A stretch of 64,000 nt of DNA from Nonomuraea sp. NEAU-A123 (lineage in GTDB: Bacteria; Actinomycetota; Actinomycetes; Streptosporangiales; Streptosporangiaceae), in assembly GCF_018603905.1 (NCBI RefSeq), contig NZ_JAHFZZ010000003.1:744001-808000 (forward strand), written 5' to 3'. Under the pieces are notes generated by a model. That model was not told the origin of the DNA. It saw only the letters and a program-made list of their open reading frames with translations, and made no database searches. Each line of letters opens with the position of its first letter. Within the stretch, counting starts at the first letter, position 1. Below, in pieces: positions 56,171 to 63,875 of the stretch. Both the position numbers and the translations under genes were made by a program.

Positions 56171-57213
56171 CGCGCCGCCCCGTCCTGCCGCGCTGCCACG
56201 TCCTGCCCTGCTGTCCCGTCCCGCCACGCGGCGACCAGCGTCTTCAGCCGGCCGTAGTTTCGCCGCGACTTCTCGACAAGCCGACCGTCGTCGCGGAACA
56301 TCGGGTCCTCATAGGTCACGCCAAGCAGGTTCGGACAGCGCGGCAGCAGGTACTCGGTGAGTTCGAGCTGCTCGTCCAGCAGGACTCCGTGGTGCAGGTC
56401 GCGGAACTTGCCCTTCACGATCTGACAGCCGGACAGGTGCAGCTCACGGCAGCGCCCGAGCGGCAGCGCCTCGATGTCGTCGACCATGTGGCGGCCGGTA
56501 CGCCCGCGCAGCCACTGGTAGCTGAGCAGGTGACCCACATCGAGAGTCACCTGTACGTCGGCGTCGTCGGCCAGCCGGGTGAAGTACGCGAACGCATCGA
56601 GGTGCCCCAGAACGAACGACCCGCCTTCGGTGAAGCCGGGGAATTCGACGTGCAGCGGCAGCTCCAGGAGGCCGGCCGTCTCGGCCACGTTCCGCGTGGC
56701 GATCTCCAGGCCCGGTTCGGTCAGCGGCGGCGGCAGCGGGTACGGCAGCGGGCAGCCGCGGAGGTTCCAGATGCCGAGGTCCTCGACCACCCAGCGGAAC
56801 CCGTAGCGGGCCGCGAGCTCGTTGGTGTACTCGGCCGCGGGCCGCCGGTCGTAGGGCTCGGGCGTGCCCATGTTGAACTCGGTCTGGTGGAAGGCCCGGT
56901 CGAGCCCGGCGGGCAGCGCCTCGAAGAAGCGATCGTAGGCGCGTACGTAGTCGGCCACCCGGGGGGTCGCGCGTGAGCGTGGCTGGTAGGCGAAGGCCGC
57001 GTACGCGAAGTCGGCGCCGTGGCGCTCGGCGAAGGCGCGTACCCGTGGCGTGATGTCCCCGCCGTCGTCCGTCTCCACGAACCCGACACCTCGCCGCCCC
57101 AGCGCCCCTCCGCCCCACGGCATGTCCATGAGCAGCCCGAACCCCAGCCTGGCCGCGCCGGCCCTGCCCGCCGCGACCGCCTGCCTGGTCCCTGTCGTGA
57201 TGTCGGTCGTCAT
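56167..57213 (-). CDS. DUF692-like (MNIO) TIM-barrel enzyme of the RiPP operon
   Basis: 348 residues. Seen: candidate metal ligands in the order expected for multinuclear non-heme iron enzymes: FHQTEFNMG, VVEDLGIWN, LHVEFPGF, TLDVGHLLSYQ, ELHLSGC and RDLHHGVLLDEQLELTEYLL (H-L-x-G ... D-x-H-x). Characterised family members (MbnB, TglH, ChrH) modify Cys, and others modify Asp. The precursor here has no Cys, so an unusual target is implied. The match is by motif order and is not certain; a xylose-isomerase-like barrel is the alternative. Start ATG 57213 with AGGAGG, overlapping the radical SAM gene by ATGA. Confidence 0.65.
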   Translation of the reverse strand: MTTDITTGTRQAVAAGRAGAARLGFGLLMDMPWGGGALGRRGVGFVETDDGGDITPRVRAFAERHGADFAYAAFAYQPRSRATPRVADYVRAYDRFFEALPAGLDRAFHQTEFNMGTPEPYDRRPAAEYTNELAARYGFRWVVEDLGIWNLRGCPLPYPLPPPLTEPGLEIATRNVAETAGLLELPLHVEFPGFTEGGSFVLGHLDAFAYFTRLADDADVQVTLDVGHLLSYQWLRGRTGRHMVDDIEALPLGRCRELHLSGCQIVKGKFRDLHHGVLLDEQLELTEYLLPRCPNLLGVTYEDPMFRDDGRLVEKSRRNYGRLKTLVAAWRDGTAGQDVAARQDGAAR

Positions 57214-59291
57214 GTCGGCCTCCTGACGGCTTCGCCACCTGCGACGGCAGGCGCCTCCCAACGCACCGCGCCCGTCTGGTCCGTGCCCGCCGTCACCTCG
57301 ACCAGGCTGGCCAGCAACCGGCGCCCGTGGGCGGTGCGCGCCTCGAGCAGGCCGTCGGCGCGCTGCTCGACGTCACGCCGCGGCAGCGCGTAGAACCGCT
57401 CCCAGACCAGGTCGGCAAGCACGATCCGACCGTCCCCGCCAGCGTCCTTCGTCCCGTTCGCCGCGGCGCCGGTGTCTCGGCCCTTCGCGTCCGGGAACCC
57501 GGCCACGTCGACGCGCGCCGGCACGGTCCGTACCCACGGATACGGCTTGACGGCGCGGACCGCAGCCACCCGCGACCCGGCACTGGACGCGGTCCGCCGC
57601 GGCAGGATCGCAGTCGCCTTACCGGGCCGGACCGTGTGAAAGACCCGCACCAGACGGTCGAGCGCCTGCGCCCGGGTCGGCCCGTCGAGCACGGTCAGCG
57701 GATGGCCGACCCGCCCGGAAAGGTAGCTGAGCTCGGGATTGCCGGCGAGCGCACCGGAGGTGTCCAGGGAGAGGCCGAAGCCGTCCGGATCCCGCGCGAG
57801 CCTGCTGCCGGGCTCGGACACCATGAGTTCCAGCGCGTCGATGCCGATCCGCTCCTGGTTCGCCGCGAGGAACCGCAGGGACTCCTCGAACTCGGCGTCC
57901 GTCTCGTCGAAGACGTACCCCATCACGGAGAACCGCAGGACGATGCCCACTGACGCGACGTTCTCCACGATCCGCTGGTAGTCGGCCGCCCGCACCCCCC
58001 TGTCCATCAGATCGAGCAACCGCTGGGAGGTCCCCTCGTAGCCCACCGACATCAGCTCGCAGCCGACCTCGGCGAGGCTCCGGCAGAACGCCGGATCGGC
58101 CAGGGTCGCGTCCAGCCTGCTCCGTACGCCGAACCCCACCTTGACGCCGCGGTCGCGCACCTCGCGCATCGCCTTCACGATCAGCCGCAGGTTGGTGTTC
58201 TCATCGGAGATCGACACGAACTCCGCGCCCGTGTCGCGGACCACCGCCTGTACGGCGTCGGCGATCTGGCGCACCGTACCCTGCTGGTAGGCGCCCGGCG
58301 CGAGAGACCTGTTGCCGTACGAGCAGAACGCGCATCGACCCCAGTAGCAGCCGACGCACGAGATGATCGCGACCTCCATGGTCTCGTTGAGGTAGGACCG
58401 GACCGGCAGCCCGGAGAAGTCGGGCGGCCCGAGGTCGTGGAAGCGCAGCGTGACCGGCTGCTCGGACCGGCGCGCGGGGGCGGCGCGGGGCAGCCAGATC
58501 ATGCCGGGGACCGCGTCCTCCGGGGCGTTGCCGTCCAGCGCGTCCAGCCAGCGTTCGAGCGGCTGCTCGCCGGCGGTCCAGCACAGCGCGTCCACCGCGG
58601 CCCGGACGCCGGGCAGCCGCGCGAGCTCCTCATGCCGGATCATCACCTGCTGGCCGCCGAGGCAGATCTTGGCGTCCGGACGCAGCCGCCTGACCCAGGC
58701 GGCGATGAGCAGCGCGGGCGCGAGCTGGCTGAAGAACGCCACGGACAGGCCGACCACGCGCGGACGATGCCGGACCAGCAGCGCCTCGACCATGCCGTAC
58801 AGCCGCTCGATCGGCATCCCCGACGCGGCGGGCGGCAGCAGAGCGGCCTGCTGCGCCGCACCGTCGAGCTGGGCCAGATCCCGCCATGTCCGGACGAGGA
58901 AGGTGTCGCGTACGAGCAGCTCGATCGCGTGGTGGGCGAGGCGGACCGCACGGGCCGGGCCCAGTTCGCCTGGCGGTTCCTTCCGCAGGACGTGGGCCCG
59001 GAGCTCGTCTACGTATCCGGCGACGACGTCGGCCATCGCCCGTCGGTACCAGGCGCCCGCCCCGCTGTCCGGCTGGTCACGCACCACGTCGCCCAGCAGC
59101 TCCGGATGCCCCAGCAGGTCGTGCAGCAGGGCGATGTTCAGATCGGCCTGGTGGACGCGCCGCCCTCGCCGCCGTAGATGACCGCTGAGATAGGGCAGGC
59201 TCAGATAGGGAAAGAACCTGGCTTCGGTCTGCGGCGGAAAAATGAGCAGGACGTCGACACCCTCGCCGCCTGCCTCCTGCCCAAACGGCAC
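57210..59291 (-). CDS. Second B12-binding radical SAM enzyme of the RiPP operon
   Basis: 693 residues. Seen: DVLLIFPPQTEARFFPYLSL and VVGLSVAFFSQLAPALLIAA, CLGGQQV (cobalamin-binding domain, about 10-250), then a radical SAM motif ISCVGCYWGRCAFCSYGN (Cys312, 315, 320, 323), FVSISDENTNLRLIVKAM, the barrel strand ELMSVGYEGTSQRLLDLMDR and a ~180-residue C-terminal domain that includes a Pro/Arg-rich linker. Related to the 53447 gene product in plan but with different Cys spacing. First enzyme gene after the precursor (23 bases). Start GTG 59291. Confidence 0.88.
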   Translation of the reverse strand: MPFGQEAGGEGVDVLLIFPPQTEARFFPYLSLPYLSGHLRRRGRRVHQADLNIALLHDLLGHPELLGDVVRDQPDSGAGAWYRRAMADVVAGYVDELRAHVLRKEPPGELGPARAVRLAHHAIELLVRDTFLVRTWRDLAQLDGAAQQAALLPPAASGMPIERLYGMVEALLVRHRPRVVGLSVAFFSQLAPALLIAAWVRRLRPDAKICLGGQQVMIRHEELARLPGVRAAVDALCWTAGEQPLERWLDALDGNAPEDAVPGMIWLPRAAPARRSEQPVTLRFHDLGPPDFSGLPVRSYLNETMEVAIISCVGCYWGRCAFCSYGNRSLAPGAYQQGTVRQIADAVQAVVRDTGAEFVSISDENTNLRLIVKAMREVRDRGVKVGFGVRSRLDATLADPAFCRSLAEVGCELMSVGYEGTSQRLLDLMDRGVRAADYQRIVENVASVGIVLRFSVMGYVFDETDAEFEESLRFLAANQERIGIDALELMVSEPGSRLARDPDGFGLSLDTSGALAGNPELSYLSGRVGHPLTVLDGPTRAQALDRLVRVFHTVRPGKATAILPRRTASSAGSRVAAVRAVKPYPWVRTVPARVDVAGFPDAKGRDTGAAANGTKDAGGDGRIVLADLVWERFYALPRRDVEQRADGLLEARTAHGRRLLASLVEVTAGTDQTGAVRWEAPAVAGGEAVRRPT

Positions 59292-59314
59292 GATCTGCCC
59301 GGCCGGCAGTCTCG

Positions 59315-59473
59315 TCAGGCCCTGGCAGGCAGGTCGCCGGTGTCCTCCGCCGCCTTGTAGGTGTAGGAGTGGTACGACCCGCTGAGCTTGAGTTCGCTGG
59401 ATTCGATCACCTCAAGCTGGTCCAGCTCAGTGAATTCGTCGTCGATGAGCATTTCGGGTTTCACCGCGGCCAC
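59315..59473 (-). CDS. Predicted RiPP precursor peptide (52 aa)
   Basis: Seen: GTG 59473 with GAGGAGG five bases upstream (59479-59485) and a promoter just before it. The peptide has an acidic leader-like half (KPEMLIDDEFTELDQLEVIE) and a Ser/Tyr-rich C-terminal half (SGSYHSYTYKAAEDTGDLPA plus Arg-Ala). It has no Cys. It is followed 23 bases later by the radical SAM gene. The open frame extends up to 59557, but that extension crosses the promoter. Size, composition and place are those of a radical SAM/MNIO substrate; possible targets are the three Tyr, His, Lys, Asp and the Ser/Thr residues. Confidence 0.75.
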   Translation of the reverse strand: MAAVKPEMLIDDEFTELDQLEVIESSELKLSGSYHSYTYKAAEDTGDLPARA

Positions 59474-59522
59474 GGTTCCTCCTCGTGGGAATCTGCCGAC
59501 AGTCATGGGCTTAACCTGTCCA

Positions 59523-59550
59523 ACGATAGCCAAGTGATTCTTCGCGTCAA
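59523..59550 (-). promoter_or_regulatory. Predicted promoter of the RiPP operon
   Basis: On the minus strand TTGACG (59550-59545) and TATCGT (59528-59523) are separated by 16 bases. Transcription would start near 59516, about 43 bases before GTG 59473. This supports the short form of the precursor. Confidence 0.5.
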
Positions 59551-59906
59551 TAGCCACCGAAAACGGGAGCAGCGGAACCGGCGCAAATTACCTTTCCGGC
59601 CGACCTCAACAGTTCAATCCGCCGGGCTTTTCCGATAAATCGCGCAAAACGATTCCCCTTAAAGGGCGTCTGAATGGCGCAATAAGGACTGCTATAAACA
59701 ACCGGCCGCGGCGGAGCTCACTCCTGGCCCCTGAGCGCAGGAGGCCCGTCCCCTGGACGAGTTGACTGCTCCAAGGCGGCCACAGCGGTCGGCAGGGCGA
59801 GGTCAGCAGGCGGGCGAGGTGGGCAACCGCCCAGGAAGGTCGGCCTACCTGGACGGGCCCACATCCGCGACATTCTGACCATGACCACGGCGAAGGAGGA
59901 GAGATT

Positions 59907-60095
59907 GTGGAACAGCCCGGACGTGGGCAGTCTGGCGGACTACCGGCCGGGCCGGCCGCCGCCGGCCAGTGGGCGGACCTCGAAAACGACGCCAAGACCA
60001 CCACACTGACCGCGCGCCCGAAGGTGTACGACCTCAAGATGGAGCAAACCGTCCGGCCCTGCTGCTGGCCGACGAGCCGACTATCCACGATCTAG
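59907..60095 (+). pseudogene. Short ORF, possible remnant of an ABC transporter gene
   Basis: 62 residues. GTG 59907 has a perfect AAGGAGG at 59893-59899, so the start is functional-looking. The product is not recognisable (LENDAKTTTLTARPKVYDLK, ending PCCWPTSRLSTI). KTTTL recalls the Walker A Lys-Thr-Thr, and a one-base frame change reaches ALLLADEPT, a Walker B motif, at about 60050. I read it as a decayed ABC ATPase, perhaps once the exporter of the adjacent RiPP; a free-standing small peptide is the alternative. Confidence 0.35.
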
Positions 60096-60130
60096 ACATC
60101 CACGACGTGACCAAGGGACAAAGCCGCAGG

Positions 60131-60634
60131 CTAACGAGCTCCGGTCCAGGTAGCCGTGGACTTGTTCAAGGTCGCCTGGCCAGGTGCCTGCTGGGGTGGC
60201 TGCTGTAGATCACGCACGGTCGGCGCGTTCGGCCCTATCTGCGTGCCCGGCCATGGCCATGGCCGGGGATGGGGAACAGGGACCGGCTTTGGAAGAGGGG
60301 GGTAGACCGGGGGGTGCCAGCCCGGCCGGGGGTACGGGTAGACGTACGGGGGGCCTACGGGGTAGCCGCCCCCGACACGGACGCATTCATACTGCGGGCA
60401 GGGCAGAGTGAAGCACTGCTTGGGCCGGTACACGCAGACGTAGCCGGGTGGACACAGTACTTCGCTGCAGCCGGTCGGCGAGCACGCGGCTCGGAGAGCC
60501 GAAGCCGCGGCCGACGGTGCTGACGCCATCGCCGATTCGGCCGGTGTAAGACGGGTCGCGTCAGCCGACGCGGCCAACGCAGAAAATGGCAGCCCCGCCA
60601 AAGCCGCCGTGATGACGAACGTGATTCGGATCAT
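60131..60634 (-). CDS. Secreted Cys- and Pro-rich protein
   Basis: 167 residues. Seen: a signal peptide (IRITFVITAALAGLPFSALA), then an Ala/Ser-rich part and a segment with seven Cys (SPTGCSEVLCPPGYVCVYRP, KQCFTLPCPQYECV), then a long Pro/Tyr/Trp-rich tail (YPYPRPGWHPPVYPPLPKPV). The Cys segment looks like a small disulfide module. There is no membrane anchor. Start ATG 60634 with AGGGA about eight bases upstream. Function unknown; a wall-associated or matrix protein is plausible. Confidence 0.7.
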   Translation of the reverse strand: MIRITFVITAALAGLPFSALAASADATRLTPAESAMASAPSAAASALRAACSPTGCSEVLCPPGYVCVYRPKQCFTLPCPQYECVRVGGGYPVGPPYVYPYPRPGWHPPVYPPLPKPVPVPHPRPWPWPGTQIGPNAPTVRDLQQPPQQAPGQATLNKSTATWTGAR

Positions 60635-60873
60635 GATGAATCCCTGAACCCTTCTTGGTTCCCCGATGAACCCCGCACTGAATCCGCCGGCCATTCCGTG
60701 GATTCGCGGATATCTCGTGATAGGCCGGTCGACCTACCGAGATCGTCGCATTCGACGACCCCCAGTCCATCGGTGGCAACGGCATTATCGAGGCCAGGAA
60801 ACAGTAAAGATGGTGGCTATCCGAAGAGGGCCCTAAGGTCACCGAGTGTCCGCCCACTGCTCGGCGCCAGTCA
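60635..60873. other. Intergenic, no gene seen
   Basis: No coding frame with protein-like composition is present. The region probably holds the promoter of the secreted Cys/Pro-rich gene. Confidence 0.35.
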
Positions 60874-61113
60874 TCAGAAGTGTGGATATTCCTGGCGGAA
60901 TTGCACCTGAGTTAGTGCGGCGGCCAGGTTCTCTTGCCCAAGACAGAGGGGACGCCCGACGGCACTGGACACATATTCGGTGCTGGGTGACTCGATGAGC
61001 AAGCCGAAGGGGCCGGGCACCTTCGCAGCGCCCGGGGCACCATCGTCCTGCAAGCCGTTGACCGCTTGGCGGCCTGCCGTACAGGTGGGTCGCCTGTACT
61101 TGCTCCTCGGCAC
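60874..61113 (-). CDS. Hypothetical short protein, possibly a gene fragment
   Basis: 79 residues from GTG 61113. The composition is protein-like (GAAKVPGPFGLLIESPSTEY, LCLGQENLAAALTQVQFRQE) with GC-biased third positions, but there is no clear ribosome binding site. The KVPGPFGLLIESP part faintly recalls the C-terminal domain of XRE-type DUF5753 regulators, and a frame shift upstream near 61090 would join it to another open frame. Could be the end of a broken regulator gene. Confidence 0.35.
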   Translation of the reverse strand: MPRSKYRRPTCTAGRQAVNGLQDDGAPGAAKVPGPFGLLIESPSTEYVSSAVGRPLCLGQENLAAALTQVQFRQEYPHF

Positions 61114-61452
61114 GCTGGACCGCGCCGTGCTTCAAGCGGCGTAGGTCACGCGCCATCGCCCGGAGGACGGCACCGGGAAGCTTCGCTTCGGTGGCTGTAC
61201 CGGAGTGGAAGCCGTGCCATTCCGGGGCGACCTCTAATTCGCGCAATCAGGACGACTTGCCGCGAATATCGATATGACAAACCTTCGGCCGCAATTTTCA
61301 GGTGGGGTTGGACCAAGAACTCCGCGACGCCGGGTCGAGAGTCGGGCCAGGCGAAAAAAGCTTACTAAATGGCATCCTCATCCTGGCAAAGGGGCGCGTA
61401 TTGGAGTGCTTTCTTCCAGCCCTTGAGAACAGAATGAAGAGTGGCTACATTG
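61114..61452. other. Intergenic, no gene seen
   Basis: The upstream region of the collagen-like gene. A minus-strand open frame (to 61246) may be an out-of-phase part of the broken gene at 60874; otherwise I see nothing. Confidence 0.35.
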
Positions 61453-62430
61453 ATGAAACGAACCCTGCTGGGCGGCGCGCTCACCGGGGTCGTTCTCGTT
61501 TACTCACCTGCTGCGGCAGGTGCCGAGGCAAAGACCCCCTGGTCGCCAGGCCAGACGGTCACCGACTATACGACGAGCAGTACATATTCTCGAGCAGCGG
61601 TGCGGACCCCATCCGCGGCTGCTCGTGAATGCATTCCCGTTTACTGCCTGCCGCCGAGCATTCAATTGATTGCGCCGCCGGTCCACGTCGAGCCCGGCAC
61701 GATCCCGCTGTGCGCATGGCTTCACGTGCCCCAATCGCTCTGCAAGGTGCCGCCGGGTCCTGCGGGCCCGCCGGGACCCGCGGGTCCGCCCGGCCCAGCA
61801 GGACCCGCGGGTCCCCAGGGACCACCTGGGCTAGACGGCCTCCCCGGCCCGGCAGGCCCCGCCGGTCCTGAGGGCCCTCCCGGTCTTCGGGGTCCCGCCG
61901 GTCCCGCTGGTCCTCCCGGTCCTGAGGGTGCTCCGGGTCTTCCGGGTCCTGAGGGTCCCGCCGGTCCTGCCGGTCCTCCCGGTCCTGAGGGTGCTCCGGG
62001 TCTTCCGGGTCTTCCGGGTCCTGAGGGTCCTGCCGGTCCTGCTGGTCCTGCCGGTCCTGAGGGTGCTCCGGGCCTTCCGGGTCCTGAGGGTCCTGCCGGT
62101 CCTGCCGGTCCTGCCGGTCCTGAGGGTGCTCCGGGCCTTCCGGGTCCTGAGGGTCCTGCCGGTCCTGCCGGTCCTGCCGGTCCTGAGGGTGCTCCGGGTC
62201 TTCCGGGTCCTGCCGGTCCTGCCGGTCCTGAGGGTGCTCCGGGTCTTCCGGGTCTTCCGGGTCCTGAGGGTCCTGCCGGTCCCGCTGGTCCTCCCGGTCC
62301 TGAGGGTCCTCAGGGTCCTCCCGGTTCGTCGGGGATCCCCACCGTCACCAGTCAGATCCCCGTTCTCACGGCGTATCCGTGTACAGGAGCGGTGGGGGTC
62401 GGGTTGGTCTACCCCGTTTGCAGCGATTGA
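61453..62430 (+). CDS. Secreted collagen-like (Gly-X-Y repeat) protein
   Basis: 325 residues. Seen: a signal peptide ([20 protein letters not shown]), an N-terminal region of about 75 residues with four Cys ([32 protein letters not shown]), an uninterrupted run of roughly 64 Gly-X-Y triplets rich in GPA, GPP, GPE and GLP, and a short C-terminal piece with two Cys ([20 protein letters not shown]). Such proteins form triple helices and serve as surface or matrix fibres in bacteria. There is no LPXTG. Start ATG 61453; GTG 61441 in the same frame is an alternative. A perfect hairpin terminator follows. Confidence 0.85.
   Translation: MKRTLLGGALTGVVLVYSPAAAGAEAKTPWSPGQTVTDYTTSSTYSRAAVRTPSAAARECIPVYCLPPSIQLIAPPVHVEPGTIPLCAWLHVPQSLCKVPPGPAGPPGPAGPPGPAGPAGPQGPPGLDGLPGPAGPAGPEGPPGLRGPAGPAGPPGPEGAPGLPGPEGPAGPAGPPGPEGAPGLPGLPGPEGPAGPAGPAGPEGAPGLPGPEGPAGPAGPAGPEGAPGLPGPEGPAGPAGPAGPEGAPGLPGPAGPAGPEGAPGLPGLPGPEGPAGPAGPPGPEGPQGPPGSSGIPTVTSQIPVLTAYPCTGAVGVGLVYPVCSD
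61750..62336 (+). repeat. Collagen-type Gly-X-Y coding repeat
   Basis: About 64 consecutive GGN-containing triplets of codons. Blocks such as [20 protein letters not shown] recur five or six times almost unchanged at DNA level (GGTCCTGAGGGTCCTGCCGG), so the tract has grown by slippage or unequal exchange. Codons GGT/CCT dominate in the later part while the first part uses GGG/CCC/GCG, suggesting the later blocks expanded recently. Confidence 0.85.
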
Positions 62431-62458
62431 TCGCTCTCGGTGGCTGACAAGGTAGATG

Positions 62459-62500
62459 ACTGAAGAGGTGTGTGCCGCAGACGGCACACACCTCTTCAGT
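62459..62500 (+). terminator. Perfect 19-bp hairpin terminator after the collagen-like gene
   Basis: ACTGAAGAGGTGTGTGCCG (62459-62477), loop CAGA, CGGCACACACCTCTTCAGT (62482-62500), followed by a short T tract (TTT within 62500-62503). It lies 28 bases after the stop at 62430. The stem is long and fully paired, and symmetric enough to work in both directions. Confidence 0.85.
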
Positions 62501-62503
62501 TTC

Positions 62504-63159
62504 GGTGGGACGCATTCCGACTGGTGACCAGCGGGAGTGGCGGCCTCGGACACCAGGTGCTCAATCTGCTCGGCAGTCCGGCCCGCACGGGCAACGCTGT
62601 TGTTCGCGGCCATCACTGCTTTCGACCCTCGACCCTGGACTCGTGATCACGAGGGATCACGTGATGGCCATTCCCCATCCATGAAGCCACCCGGCTGCGG
62701 ACTGAGCCTCTTTCACTCCCATGACGGCGGACTGCTGGTCACAGCGTGATCGTGAGTGGGGCGTTCGCCTGACAACGCGGAGAAACCCCTGGTAGGAGAG
62801 TTGATCCCCACGATCATGGCCGTCACACCCAGAGGCTTCGGATGCTGTTCTATGGTGCTGTCGTCGATTTCCGCGCTCAACGCTGAACGGCGTGGCCGGG
62901 CTGATCCAAAGGCGTGCCAAGTGATCGGGCGCCCGCGGTGATCACTCCGGACAAGGGCAACGACAAGCCCAAGTCGCAGAAGAACTGCAGCGCCGAGTAA
63001 CGCGGGCGCACCCGCCTGGTCGCATGATGACCATGGCGGCGTGTTGCTGTCAGGGTCGTCCGCCTAGAAGCTCGATCACCCGGTCCCATTGGCCGGCGCC
63101 GCGTGTGGCGAATAGCCGAGACCCATAGGCGGTGCCCGTCAGGCGGGAGAAACACACTC
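62504..63159. other. Degenerate gene-poor stretch
   Basis: No intact gene is supported. On the minus strand a piece ending at 63050 reads SRLTGTAYGSRLFATRG then AGQWDRVIELLGGRP before its stop, which looks like the end of a real but broken protein; I do not recognise it. The remaining frames are short and overlap on both strands, consistent with decayed mobile or host DNA. Confidence 0.4.
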
Positions 63160-63252
63160 AGACCGAGGCGTCAGTATCTGTCGATCCGCTCCAACGAGCG
63201 CCTGGTCAATGCCGGCGCAGTCACCTCGGTGGGCAGCCGGGACGAACCCTAT
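63160..63252 (+). pseudogene. IS3-family transposase (OrfB) fragment, interrupted by group II intron
   Basis: In frame, bases 63175-63252 read YLSIRSNERLVNAGAVTSVG followed by SRDEPY. This is the DDE-domain segment of IS3-family OrfB (typical form YLSIRYTERLAEAGxxxSVGSxGDSYDN). The frame ends abruptly exactly where the group II intron tail begins, so the intron appears to have inserted in the transposase gene. Upstream parts of the transposase are missing. Confidence 0.65.
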
Positions 63253-63332
63253 GAGATGAGTCGGCGGCGGGAATCTCACCCGCCGCCGCTCTCGGAACCG
63301 TGCGTAACAGTCTCCCGTTACACGGCTGCCGT
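63253..63332 (-). ncRNA. 3' end (domains V and VI) of a group II intron
   Basis: Read on the minus strand, GCCGTGTAACGGGAGACTG then TTACGCACGGTTC (about 63328-63294) forms the domain V hairpin, and GCGGCGGCGGGTGAGATT then CCCGCCGCCGAC (about 63291-63262) forms a domain VI-like hairpin. The intron would end near 63253. It directly follows the reverse-transcriptase/maturase remnant, as in intact introns. The 5' part of the intron is absent from the window. Confidence 0.65.
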
Positions 63333-63669
63333 TGTTGAACCAGCAGGCAATGCTCCATGCCGCCACTGGACGAAGGTGCCAGGATAGGCCGAGGCGATCT
63401 CGGCGAGCTTCTGGCGTACCTCACGAGGAGCCCGACGGCATCCTTTGAACTTCCTCTGGCCCGCTTCGCCAGAAATGGGTTGATCTACTGCTCCAAGAAA
63501 CGTATCAACCTGGACATGTAGTAGCGCCCGTAGTAGTTGATCCATCCCGCCACGACGAGGTTTCCTTGTGGCGGTTTCCTGGAAACTCACCGCGGGAAAG
63601 AGACTCGACTTGATTCTCCCGCCCCATAGTCGAGCGGGTCTGCTTGTCCGGACGCAGGTTCAGGCCGAA
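63318..63669 (-). pseudogene. Group II intron reverse transcriptase/maturase, C-terminal remnant
   Basis: Three frames carry pieces of one protein. FGLNLRPDK (63669-63643) is the end of the reverse transcriptase domain; GWINYYGRYYMSRLIRFLEQ (about 63547-63488) is the maturase motif and is followed by an in-frame TAG (63487-63485); after a frame shift, QRKFKGCRRAPREVRQKLAE and IASAYPGTFVQWRHGAL (about 63460-63355) complete the maturase domain. The part between the first two pieces is mostly deleted, and everything upstream of 63669 is replaced by an IS3 fragment. The gene is dead. Confidence 0.75.
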
Positions 63670-63859
63670 CTGCCGCACTTGGCCTTCACCCGCCGTGCCC
63701 GCGACTCCGGTCCGTTTCTCTCCATGGGGTCGATCGGCGATTACTTCGCGATCACCGAGTCGCTCTGGGGTCGGATGCAGACCAAGCTGCTCCACCGCCC
63801 TCCAGATGTGCACCCCGATCGAGTACGAGATGCTCTACCCGCACACCCGTCTGGCATAA
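63667..63859 (+). pseudogene. Second IS3-family transposase (OrfB) fragment
   Basis: In frame from 63667: HLAFTRRARDSGPFLSMGSI, then GDYFAITESLWGRMQTKLLH, matching the DDE region of IS3 OrfB (SMGSxGDxxDNAxxESFWGRMQxELL, with the key Asp and Glu region). After a deletion and frame change the true C-terminus follows, MCTPIEYEMLYPHTRLA with TAA at 63857-63859. It overlaps the conserved region of the 63160 fragment but differs in sequence, so two different IS3 elements have left remains here. Confidence 0.75.
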
Positions 63860-63875
63860 GAGTCAAACAAGCCGA

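Larger units (their letters stand above)
59486..60130. other. Gene-poor stretch with one short ORF and ABC-ATPase-like debris
   Basis: Apart from the RiPP promoter, the only candidate is the short plus-strand frame at 59907. A neighbouring plus frame reads PALLLADEPTIHDLDIHDVT near 60046-60110, which looks like the Walker B region of an ABC transporter ATPase without the rest of the protein. Probably the remains of a transporter gene. Confidence 0.4.

Noticed and set aside
59474..59557. Longer form of the precursor peptide starting at 59557 or 59506
   Set aside because: The extension spans the predicted promoter, and the GAGGAGG site serves GTG 59473.
59606..60088. 160-residue minus-strand frame
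   Set aside because: Arg/Ser/Pro-rich with no start signal; it is opposite the better-signalled plus frame at 59907.
61831..62616. Minus-strand repeat frame opposite the collagen-like gene
   Set aside because: It reads [13 protein letters not shown] over and over, the antisense of Gly-X-Y codons, and runs through the terminator; the plus frame has a signal peptide and sensible ends.
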